Shown one piece after another: positions 57,520 to 64,000 of a stretch of DNA of 64,000 nt; position 1 is the stretch's first letter; each line of letters opens with the position of its first letter. The stretch is from positions 1-64,000 of the forward strand of contig JAGNIJ010000020.1 of the NCBI GenBank assembly GCA_018001225.1, written 5' to 3'. The translations under genes were made by a program, and so were the position numbers. This stretch comes from Kiritimatiellia bacterium. GTDB taxonomy: Bacteria > Verrucomicrobiota > Kiritimatiellia > CAIQIC01 > JAGNIJ01. The notes under the pieces were generated by a model that was not told where the DNA came from, did not search any database, and worked only from the letters and a program-made list of their open reading frames with translations.

Positions 57520-58599
57520 ATGAGGCGCGCCATACATCAACTCGTCGCCGGCTTCAGTCACGGGGACGCGATCAGCAACGAGGCGCTCGTCCTGCGCGGG
57601 ATCTTCCGAGCCTGGGGCCATGAGTCGGAGATCTTCTGCGAGGCGCGACGCATCCTGCCCGAGCTGCGGGGCGAGGCGCGGGACATCGCCGGCGCGAAAG
57701 AGGCCTTCCGGCCGGACGACGTCGCCTTTCTCCACCTCTCTATCGGCTCGCCGGTCAACGACCTCTTCGCCGAACTCCCCTGCCGCAAGGCGATCCTCTA
57801 CCACAACATCACGCCACCCGAATACTTTCGCGGCATCCAGGAGCAGATCGCGCACAACCTCGCCAAGGGCCGCGAACAGGCCCGGCGCCTCGCCGGCGCG
57901 GCGCAGGTCGTCCTCGCGGACAGCCGCTTCAACGCCGACGAGCTCGAAGCCTGGGGGTTCGGCCCGGCCGGCGTGCTGCCCCTCGTCCTCGACCTCGCGC
58001 GCCTGCGCGACCCGGCGGACCGCGCCGTGCTCAAGGAATACGACGACGGCATGGTCAACGTCCTCTTCGTCGGGCGCTGCGTGCCCAACAAGCGTATCGA
58101 GGACTGCCTCGCGGCCTTCCACTATTTCCAGCGCTACGTCGAGCCCGCCTCGCGTTTCATCCACGCCGGTTCGTTCGCGGGCGTGGAGCACTACCACGCG
58201 ATGCTGCTGACCATGATGCGCGACCTGCGGCTCCAGAATGTCGAGTTGATCGGATCCGTCCGGCAGGACGAGTTGAACGCCTGCTACAAGTCAGCGGACC
58301 TGTTCCTCTGCATGAGCGAACACGAGGGGTTCTGCATCCCGCTGATCGAGAGCCTTGTGCATGACGTGCCCGTGCTCGCCTACGCCGCGGCCGCCGTGCC
58401 GGGCACGCTCGACGGCGCGGGCGTGCTGTTCCGCGAAAAGCAGTTCGACCTCGCCGCCGAGATGATGGGCCGGCTGGCCCGCGACGAGGCCCTGCGCGGG
58501 GCCGTGCTGAAAGGCCAGCGCGAGCGTCTGGCGCGGTTCGAGGCGCGCGACCTGGCCGCGGAATTGCGCACGCACTTGGCACCGCTGCTGGACCGTTGA
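57520..58599 (+). CDS. Glycosyltransferase family 4-like protein
   Basis: A 359-residue GT-B enzyme. The N-terminal half has HQLVAGFSHGDAISNEALVLRGIFRAWGHESEIF and the donor half VNVLFVGRCVPNKRIEDCLAAF, RFIHAGSFAG.., ELIGSVRQDELNACYKSADLFLCMSEHEGFCIPLIESL, with the E-x7-E nucleotide-sugar motif. The type is common in polysaccharide clusters where the enzyme adds mannose or a similar sugar; the donor is unknown. ATG 57520 is chosen from the promoter position and the start of homology; the frame upstream is open but unlike coding. Probably works with the 55984 enzyme. Confidence 0.88.
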   Translation: MRRAIHQLVAGFSHGDAISNEALVLRGIFRAWGHESEIFCEARRILPELRGEARDIAGAKEAFRPDDVAFLHLSIGSPVNDLFAELPCRKAILYHNITPPEYFRGIQEQIAHNLAKGREQARRLAGAAQVVLADSRFNADELEAWGFGPAGVLPLVLDLARLRDPADRAVLKEYDDGMVNVLFVGRCVPNKRIEDCLAAFHYFQRYVEPASRFIHAGSFAGVEHYHAMLLTMMRDLRLQNVELIGSVRQDELNACYKSADLFLCMSEHEGFCIPLIESLVHDVPVLAYAAAAVPGTLDGAGVLFREKQFDLAAEMMGRLARDEALRGAVLKGQRERLARFEARDLAAELRTHLAPLLDR

Positions 58600-58613
58600 T
58601 CCTTCCGGAGCGC

Positions 58614-58682
58614 CTGTAGCTCCGGCGCTCTGCCGCCGAAGCACATCGGGCGATTTCCGCCGACAGAGCGGCGGAACTACAG
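58614..58682 (+). repeat. CTGTAG(C/T)TCCG inverted repeat
   Basis: CTGTAGCTCCGGCGCTCTGCCG.. (58614-58640) is mirrored by ..CGGCAGAGCG-type right arm TTTCCGCCGACAGAGCGGCGGAACTACAG (58654-58682). It follows the glycosyltransferase stop by 14 nt and could end that transcript. Confidence 0.6.
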
Positions 58683-58698
58683 CGGAAATCATGCCCCG

Positions 58699-58727
58699 TT
58701 GTAACCCGCGGGGATTTGGACTACCAT
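58699..58727 (+). promoter_or_regulatory. Candidate promoter, leaderless geometry
   Basis: TTGTAA (58699-58704), 17 nt, TACCAT (58722-58727). The -10 box overlaps an in-frame ATG at 58726, which argues for the next ATG at 58735, 7 nt downstream. Confidence 0.4.
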
Positions 58728-58734
58728 GCGCTCC

Positions 58735-59379
58735 ATGACAGAATCTGTTTCCAAGCGCCGCTTCGGATGCCTGCACGTCTTCCTTTTCGTACTGGCGGCC
58801 GTGGCGCTGACCGCCGTCATCAGCTTTTTCGTCTTCCGCGCCGTTTATTTCCCGTCGGCCTTCAAGCCGGTCACCCTCAACGCGCGCGAGGAGAAGGCGC
58901 TCGAGGCCAAGCTGGAACGGCTGGATTTCACGGCGAACAACGCCCCCGCGGCGCCGGAGCCCGAGCCGTACAGCGAGGAAGGCGCGGAACGCACGATCCG
59001 CCTCACCGAAAAAGAGCTCAACGCCCTGCTCGATCGAAACACCGACCTGGCGGGCAAGCTGGCCATCGACCTCTCGGAAAACCTCGTGAGCGCCAAACTG
59101 CTGATCCCGCTGGACGAGGACTTCCCCGTGTTCGGCGGACGTACCCTGCGGGTCCGGGCGGGCTTGAAGGTGCGGCTCTCCGGCGAAAAGCCGGAAGTCG
59201 TGTTCCAGGGCTTGAGCATCATGGGCATCCCGCTGCCGGCCGCGTGGCTCGGGGGAATGAAGGACGTCAACCTGCTGAACGAAACCGGCGGGGACCAGGG
59301 ATTCTGGAAGACCTTCGCGGGCGGGATCGAAGACCTCCGCGTCGAGGACGGCCAAGTCCGCATCAAGCTGAAGAAGTAG
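58735..59379 (+). CDS. Membrane-anchored hypothetical protein
   Basis: A 214-residue protein with one N-terminal transmembrane segment (HVFLFVLAAVALTAVISFFVFRAVYF) and a periplasmic part. The latter has a short coiled helix (NAREEKALEAKLERLDF), a Pro/Glu linker, RTIRLTEKELNALLDRNTDLAGKLAIDLSENLVSAKLLIPLDEDFPVFGGRTLRVRAGLKVRL.. and ends GIEDLRVEDGQVRIKLKK. The 'TEKELNALL...LSENLVSAKLLIPL' pattern is like lipid-binding BPI/YceB-type barrels, a resemblance only. Function unknown. The 3' end overlaps the convergent methyltransferase by 17 nt. Confidence 0.7.
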   Translation: MTESVSKRRFGCLHVFLFVLAAVALTAVISFFVFRAVYFPSAFKPVTLNAREEKALEAKLERLDFTANNAPAAPEPEPYSEEGAERTIRLTEKELNALLDRNTDLAGKLAIDLSENLVSAKLLIPLDEDFPVFGGRTLRVRAGLKVRLSGEKPEVVFQGLSIMGIPLPAAWLGGMKDVNLLNETGGDQGFWKTFAGGIEDLRVEDGQVRIKLKK

Positions 59380-60916
59380 CGGCCGGGCTCCGCCCGATCT
59401 TCCGGTACACTTCCAGCCGGCCGTCGAACCCACCCAGGTCCACCGTTTGCCGGGATTGCAGTTGGAGGGAAGTTCCCTCGGGCCCGAGGCGCAACGGGTT
59501 GACGAAAACAAGCCGGCCGCCGGGCTTCAACGCCCGCGCGGCGACGCGGAAGAAGTCCCCGAAGAATCCGCGCATGTCCGGGATGCGTATCCGTCGGCCC
59601 ATGGGCGGGTTCGTGATGATGAGCGTGACGCTCCCCGGGCCCAGCCACTCGACCTCCGAAGATTCGCGGAAGTCGCAACAGGTGAACCGCGCGGGAATGG
59701 ACTCCAATTTCGCCGCGGCAAAATTATCCCGGGCGATGGCCAAGGCCTCCAGGCTCATATCCGTCCCGTACACCTGCCGCACGCCGCCCCGCAGCGCCCG
59801 CTCGATCAATTCCAGCCCCGAGCCGCAGAAGGGATCCCAGACGATCTCCCCCTCGGCCCGGCCCGCCAGGCGCGCCAGGCACGCCGCCAGCGGCGGGTGC
59901 GACGCGGCGGCCACGTCGGCCCGGCGATAGAAAAACCGCGGATCGGGCGCCAGCCGCGGCCGCAACTCCACGGAGCGGCCGCGCCCGTGCGGGTGGATAT
60001 CCACCGCCCACGGGGCGCCCCGGGGGTCGTTCAGGATTTCCGGGCACAGCGCATAGGCCCGGTTCGCCACGAGCCGCACCGCCCCCCGCTGGTGGCCCCT
60101 GGAAACAAACTCCAGGCGGTAACGCGGCGCGCCGTCCGTGAAAGCGTCAAACAACCTCCGTGCCATGGGCGACGCGATGGCCGACGCCAGCGCCTCGACG
60201 TCGTCCGCGGGAGCGGCGCCCAGGACGAAGTTGACGGTACTGAAACAGCGCAGCGCGTACAGGTCGGCCAGGGAAAACGGCGCCGAAGGCGTGATCGCCA
60301 CCAGGCCGCGCCGAAGTTCGATGCCGCGAAATCGGCCGGCCGCCACCAGTCGCTCTGCGGCTTCGTCCCGGACGATCTCTTCCAGCCCGCGCCGGCAGCG
60401 CAGGTGGATTCGCAATCCCTCGAACCGGGAAAATAGGTGATCCATTCGGATGGTACTGGGGCCTTGCCGGCGCGCGACGCGGGCCCTGACCTTCTGCTCG
60501 GTCTGCGGGAGCAAACCCCGGGCCGCCTTCACGGCCTCCAGCGTGGCCCGCCCGCCGATTTTATCCAGCGACCGGCCCAGGTATTTCCGCTCGCGGTCGC
60601 CTTCCGCCGTCCGTAGCAGCGCGAGCAGTTCCGCCTCCTCGCCCGGCCCGGCGCCGAGTTTGGGCAGGGCGGTCATGGCGTAGCGGCGTATCTTCTCGTG
60701 CGGGTCGCGCAGCAGTCCCGCCAGCCATGATCGTACTTCGGCCCGCTGCGCCGCCGTGCCGGACGACGCAAACGCGGCGCCCACGGCGCGAATCACCGCC
60801 ACCCGGGCCATCCGCTCCCGGGGCGAAGCGCTGTTGAACCGCGGCACCTCGTCCGCCCACAACCGGTCGCGCGGCAGGCCGCGCAGTTGCCGGTAGAGCT
60901 CCTTGTCGGATTTCAT
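59363..60916 (-). CDS. HEAT-repeat plus THUMP-like RNA methyltransferase (UPF0020)
   Basis: A 517-residue protein. Residues about 1-165 are helical with HEAT-like units (ERMARVAVIRAVGAAF, RDPHEKIRRYAMTALPKLGAGPGEEAELLALLR, KYLGRSLDKIGG). Residues about 170-320 resemble a THUMP/ferredoxin-like RNA-binding region (FEGLRIHLRCRRGLEEIVRDEAAERL). The C-terminal Rossmann methyltransferase has IVWDPFCGSGLELIERAL, YGTDMSLEALAIARDN, and the catalytic NPPMGRR (N-P-P-x) typical of amino-methylation of guanine in RNA (RlmL/Trm11 type). The HEAT extension is unusual. The ATG overlaps the GH127 stop by 4 nt. Confidence 0.82.
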   Translation of the reverse strand: MKSDKELYRQLRGLPRDRLWADEVPRFNSASPRERMARVAVIRAVGAAFASSGTAAQRAEVRSWLAGLLRDPHEKIRRYAMTALPKLGAGPGEEAELLALLRTAEGDRERKYLGRSLDKIGGRATLEAVKAARGLLPQTEQKVRARVARRQGPSTIRMDHLFSRFEGLRIHLRCRRGLEEIVRDEAAERLVAAGRFRGIELRRGLVAITPSAPFSLADLYALRCFSTVNFVLGAAPADDVEALASAIASPMARRLFDAFTDGAPRYRLEFVSRGHQRGAVRLVANRAYALCPEILNDPRGAPWAVDIHPHGRGRSVELRPRLAPDPRFFYRRADVAAASHPPLAACLARLAGRAEGEIVWDPFCGSGLELIERALRGGVRQVYGTDMSLEALAIARDNFAAAKLESIPARFTCCDFRESSEVEWLGPGSVTLIITNPPMGRRIRIPDMRGFFGDFFRVAARALKPGGRLVFVNPLRLGPEGTSLQLQSRQTVDLGGFDGRLEVYRKIGRSPAATSSA

Positions 60917-62952
60917 GACGCGGGGAAAATCGCGATCCGGAGTTGCGTGCAGCCGTACGGGACCAGCGTGATCCATTCCACCTTCCGCGACGCGTGGGCC
61001 AGCGTACCCGCCGCCGGCAGCGGCGGCGTCATCAGGAAATCGCCGCGCCGCGTGCCGTGCCACTTGTCGCGCAGCACCGTCAGGCGGCGCGCGCGCCAGC
61101 CGGGGACGCGGACGGCGGGGACGCGCAGCGCGACCGGCGGCTCGGCCCACGGATTTTCCAAACATTGGAAAAATTTCCCGGATTTTTTCCAATCATTGGA
61201 AATTTTTTGGCGATTTTTTCCAATCATTGGAAAAATCACCTCCATGTTTTTCCAATGTTTGGAAACTTTCGGCAGGGCGTAATTCCAGGGGCCCGCGGGC
61301 CGGAGATTCCACGCCGGGAACTCGTCGCTGGACCGCTTGTCCCGCCGGTCGCGCCGGCGGCGGGCCGGGATGGGCAGGGCGAAGAGCAGCGGTCCGCGCC
61401 GCACGCAGACCCCGCCGCCGGGCTGGCGCTCGAGCCGGACGTCCATCGGCAGTTCCAGTTCCAGCCGGTCGCCGTCGCGGAACGTCCGCCGCACCTCGAC
61501 GAACGTCCCGCGCTTCAGCGCGCCCGCGAAAGGCGCCCCGTTGATTTGCAGCCGCGCGCGGCGGCACCAGCCGGGGACACGGAGGGACAGGGAAAAAAGC
61601 GCGGGCCGGGGTGTGCGGACGGCGAAGCCGATCTTCTCTCCGAATGGATAATCTGTTTCCTCGGAAATGGTTACGCCGCGGAACGTGACGACCGAGGGCC
61701 CATAGAACGTCGCGGCGAGGCCGCGGCCGGGCCGCTCCATCCACATCCTCGCGGCGAAATTCGGGCCGATGCGCGTCACGTTGCCCGGGCAGCACTCGGT
61801 GGCCGGGTTGGGCCGGTAGGACTTGTGGGCCCAGCCGAACCCGTGCTCGTGGTGATTGGCACTCGCGTCGGCGACGACCTGGTTGGGGCTGGAGAAATAC
61901 TGGAGGGCCTTGAAGTCCGGCAGCGTCGCGCCGGGCGCGGCGTTGAAGACGGTGTTCTCGATCCAGTCGGCGTACGAGGCGTCGCCGGTGGCCATGAGGA
62001 GGTAGCCCAGGCTCCAGGCGGCGTCGGCGATGACACAGGTCTCGTGGCCCGCGTGCGCGGCGCGGCCGTGGAGGTGCTCGGTTGAACTCGGCACGCCGTC
62101 GGGCAGGACGTGATCGCGGGCGAGCTTGCGCCAGGCGTTGAGCGAGGCGCGCAGGGCCCTTTGGTTGCCCGTGTGCAGGAAGAGAATGGCGGGCAGCTTC
62201 GAGATCTCGCAGTAGTTCACGCCATGGTCCCGCGCGGGCGCGCGGGAGAGCATGTTCCGAAGGCCGGCGGCCGCCGAGGGGTGCCGGCGATTGAAGCCGG
62301 CGAGCGTTTTCCGGGCGAGGTCCAGCAGGCGAGGGTTTCCGGTCCGGCCGTACACCCAGAGCATGATTTCGACGTTGCACACGTTGCGCCAGACGTGAAA
62401 GGCCTCCGTGCTGGAAAGATAGTGCCGCGTCAGCTTGCGCAGGACCGCGGACTGCTTCGCGGCGGGCGTTCCGCCCATGACCGCGCGAAAGAGCACGGCA
62501 TGCGGCCAGCGCTCACATCTCCCCTCTTTTGTGTTCTTTTTTAGAACAGCAGGGCCGAGATATCCATCGGCATCAGGGCGATCAAGAACATGATCGAGTT
62601 GGCGGAAGGCCTTGCGCAGCAGTTCGTTGTCGCCCAGCAAAGCGCCGAGGCGGGCCATGCCGTCGATCCAATAAGCGGTCTGCTCGTAGGGCCACCAGGA
62701 ACGGAGGGCCCGGCCGTCCCGGCGAATGGGATCGTCCCGCCAGCCCCGGGTGTCGAACGGGTAGCCCGCGTGATCGAGGTGGCCAGTCAGGCCGTCGCGC
62801 TGGCGCTCGAGCCAGCGGCGAAGCCAGCCGGACGGACGAATCGAGGCAAGATCGAGTTCCCGGAAAATGCCGAAATAGCGGACGTGTTTTCCGGCCCGCG
62901 GGGATACGGCTCGCGGGGACGCTCGCCCTCCAGGAGTTGAAGTGTTCTTCAT
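60913..62952 (-). CDS. Glycoside hydrolase family 127 (beta-L-arabinofuranosidase-like)
   Basis: A 679-residue GH127/DUF1680 enzyme with an (alpha/alpha)6 barrel and C-terminal beta domains. The zinc/cysteine active site is complete: Glu304 and Cys306 (HETCVIAD) and the Cys387-Cys388 pair (TECCPGN), spaced as in HypBA1 of Bifidobacterium, which uses a cysteine nucleophile. Opening residues about 6-21 are encoded by a LEGERP-family repeat, and residues about 563-600 by a 31-nt-periodic palindrome array; both are unlike family sequence. No signal peptide is seen, so a cytoplasmic enzyme is likely. ATG 62952 lies between the repeat arms; a later start is possible. Confidence 0.85.
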   Translation of the reverse strand: MKNTSTPGGRASPRAVSPRAGKHVRYFGIFRELDLASIRPSGWLRRWLERQRDGLTGHLDHAGYPFDTRGWRDDPIRRDGRALRSWWPYEQTAYWIDGMARLGALLGDNELLRKAFRQLDHVLDRPDADGYLGPAVLKKNTKEGRCERWPHAVLFRAVMGGTPAAKQSAVLRKLTRHYLSSTEAFHVWRNVCNVEIMLWVYGRTGNPRLLDLARKTLAGFNRRHPSAAAGLRNMLSRAPARDHGVNYCEISKLPAILFLHTGNQRALRASLNAWRKLARDHVLPDGVPSSTEHLHGRAAHAGHETCVIADAAWSLGYLLMATGDASYADWIENTVFNAAPGATLPDFKALQYFSSPNQVVADASANHHEHGFGWAHKSYRPNPATECCPGNVTRIGPNFAARMWMERPGRGLAATFYGPSVVTFRGVTISEETDYPFGEKIGFAVRTPRPALFSLSLRVPGWCRRARLQINGAPFAGALKRGTFVEVRRTFRDGDRLELELPMDVRLERQPGGGVCVRRGPLLFALPIPARRRRDRRDKRSSDEFPAWNLRPAGPWNYALPKVSKHWKNMEVIFPMIGKNRQKISNDWKKSGKFFQCLENPWAEPPVALRVPAVRVPGWRARRLTVLRDKWHGTRRGDFLMTPPLPAAGTLAHASRKVEWITLVPYGCTQLRIAIFPAS
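61156..61264 (+). repeat. Four regularly spaced TTCCAA-N3-TTGGAA palindromes inside GH127
   Basis: 15-nt palindromes at 61156-61170, 61187-61201, 61218-61232 and 61250-61264. Starts are 31, 31 and 32 nt apart. The two inner units are identical (TTCCAATCATTGGAA), the outer ones carry ACA and TGT variants at the centre. Spacers are A/T-rich, 16-17 nt. The whole lies in frame in the GH127 coding sequence. Confidence 0.85.
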
Positions 62953-62978
62953 GGAAAGGCGAGGATTCCCGCGAGCGG
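62907..62978 (+). repeat. LEGERP-family inverted repeat over the GH127 start
   Basis: CGGCTCGCGGGGACGCTCGCC (62907-62927) continuing CTCCAGG is mirrored by GGCGAGGATTCCCGCGAGCGG (62958-62978). The GH127 ATG (62952) is in the loop, so the gene's first codons are made of repeat DNA. Confidence 0.7.
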
Positions 62979-64000
62979 TCAGAACCCGTCCATGAACAAC
63001 AGCGCGCGCTGGGCGGGGGCGGTGACGGTGTAGGTCTGGTCGCCCTCGCGGACGCTGGTGTTCGGCATGCCTTTCAGGTCCAGTCCGATGCCGTCGCTGA
63101 TGAGCCGCCACCGGCCGTGCGGGAAGGGCACTTCGAAGGAGATGGGCTTGTCCCCGGCGTTGAGCAGCACGATGAAGCCCGAGCCGTCGTGCCGCTTCGG
63201 CGCGTTGACGATGTAGCCGAGCGCGCGGGGGTCGTCCGGCATGATCCAGCGGTAGTAGCCCGCCGGGGGCCGGCTGGTGACCCGGAACGCGGCGCCCTCG
63301 GGGCTCCTCCGCAGCTGCATGAGGCCCTGGTAGTAGGCCAGCGTCTCGGCGGCCATCGGCCGGTCGCGGTCCGTCCAGCGCACGGCATTGACGTCGTCGC
63401 CCCGGTCGAACGTGTTACTGATGCCGCGCTTGCTGCGGAGGAATTCCTGGCCCGCGTTGATCATGGGGATGCCGAGCGAGGTGAAGACCACGGTCGCCCC
63501 CAGGCGATTGGCGGCGACGTCGCGCTCCTCGAGGTTCCGGCCGTCCTTGTCCGGGCGGCTGCTGAACTCGTCCACGAGGGCCATGTCGTCGTGGCTTTCG
63601 ATGTAGTTGACGCTCTGCATCGGGTGGGCGGCCCAGGTGTCCACGGAGCCGAGGATTTTTTTCTGGAGCCAGTCGCGGTTGTGGCGGCCGAGGGCGAAAT
63701 CCTTGGCGGCGTAGCGGAACTCGTTGTTCCAGGCGGCCCACTCCGAGCCGCGGAGTTGGTACTTGTTCTCGCCGCGCAGGCTCCACGGCTCGCTGATGAG
63801 GAGGACGTTCGGGTTCACCCGGCGGGCGGCCTCGGCGATGGCGTACATGGTGTCCATGTCGATGAGCTCGGCGAGGTCGAGCCGGAACCCGTCGACGTGG
63901 TGCTCCTTCATCCAGTAGACGATGTTGTCGACGATGAAGCGCCGGACCATCGGGTTCTCGGTGCGGACGTCGTTGCCGCACTTGCTGTAGTTGCTGTACT
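62979..64000 (-). CDS. GH13 alpha-amylase family, pullulanase/isoamylase type (partial, C-terminal part)
   Basis: The frame is open to the window edge, so at least the last 339 residues are present. It begins inside region I-III of the GH13 barrel: NYSKCGNDVRTENPMVRRFIVDNIVYWMKEHHVDGFRLDLAEL with the nucleophile Asp, LLISEPWS with the acid/base Glu, and YIESHDD with the transition-state Asp. Then AGQEFLRSKRG and a C-terminal beta domain (GFIVLLNAGDKPISFEVPF, ending ALLFMDGF). The pattern NYS.CGN..RT.NP.VRRF is that of type I pullulanases and debranching enzymes acting on alpha-1,6 links. The N-terminal CBM48 should lie beyond the window. It is 27 nt upstream of GH127. Confidence 0.9.
   Translation of the reverse strand, partial: YSNYSKCGNDVRTENPMVRRFIVDNIVYWMKEHHVDGFRLDLAELIDMDTMYAIAEAARRVNPNVLLISEPWSLRGENKYQLRGSEWAAWNNEFRYAAKDFALGRHNRDWLQKKILGSVDTWAAHPMQSVNYIESHDDMALVDEFSSRPDKDGRNLEERDVAANRLGATVVFTSLGIPMINAGQEFLRSKRGISNTFDRGDDVNAVRWTDRDRPMAAETLAYYQGLMQLRRSPEGAAFRVTSRPPAGYYRWIMPDDPRALGYIVNAPKRHDGSGFIVLLNAGDKPISFEVPFPHGRWRLISDGIGLDLKGMPNTSVREGDQTYTVTAPAQRALLFMDGF

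Noticed and set aside
61156..61264. Possible CRISPR array because of equal spacing
   Set aside because: Repeats are 15-nt perfect palindromes with 16-17-nt spacers that resemble each other, in a coding frame, with no cas genes. This is not a CRISPR architecture.

Overview
This is a GC-rich bacterial chromosomal window, densely coded and with many ATGA-type gene overlaps. It is not a phage, plasmid or island. Several features point to the PVC superphylum, most likely Kiritimatiellota or a close relative. These are secreted proteins with a C-terminal 'FYRV..STNL..GFGPL' or 'YVLQYTTNLLTGPW' module, an RHS gene set, a PUR-type small nucleic-acid-binding protein, and above all many families of palindromic intergenic repeats. 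The assignment is an inference; no rRNA or other marker is present.

Layout. 1-4.7 kb: end of an RND efflux pump, a STAS protein, and purSL-purQ. 4.7-9.1 kb: a secreted low-complexity protein, a subtilase with an unusual N-terminus, and two outer-membrane-type proteins. 9.1-12 kb: rsmI, parB, and a CAAX-type M48 protease. 12.1-16.1 kb: a complete potABCD polyamine importer operon with a structured leader. 16.2-19.8 kb: trpB2, an ArsB/SLC13-like permease, and a SpoU methyltransferase. 19.9-29 kb: envelope and lipoprotein genes including a tandem duplicated lipoprotein pair, a PUR protein, a hybrid histidine kinase, an M48 lipoprotein, and queG. 29-33.7 kb: a lipoprotein coupled to a degenerate Cas4/AddB-like protein, HAD-upp, a periplasmic glutathione peroxidase and a chalcone-isomerase-like protein. 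33.8-39.4 kb: a canonical pyruvate phosphate dikinase followed by a same-length paralogue that has lost its catalytic residues. 39.5-45.5 kb: a sigma factor coupled to apt, a secreted protein, and hrpB-trmB. 45.7-50.3 kb: an RHS gene set. 50.3-55.8 kb: a purine catabolism operon (three xanthine dehydrogenase subunits and adenine deaminase). 56-58.6 kb: two GT4 glycosyltransferases. 58.7-64 kb: a membrane-anchored protein, a HEAT plus THUMP methyltransferase, a GH127 glycosidase, and the end of a GH13 pullulanase-type enzyme.

How the genes work together. Purine metabolism recurs: de novo FGAM synthesis, adenine salvage, adenine deamination and hypoxanthine/xanthine oxidation, with upp for pyrimidines. 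PPDK with the amylolytic GH13 and arabinose-releasing GH127 enzymes suggests a saccharolytic anaerobe with PPi-linked glycolysis (inference).

The most unusual points are: the pseudo-PPDK beside a true PPDK; a 31-nt-periodic palindrome array inside the GH127 coding sequence and a palindromic insertion in trmB; a 24-nt AT-rich imperfect palindrome present three times; a nuclease-fold protein that keeps its Fe-S cysteines but seems to lack catalytic residues; and an RHS gene separated from a same-frame signal-peptide ORF by one TAG codon. No tRNA, rRNA, CRISPR array, transposase or integrase was recognised.
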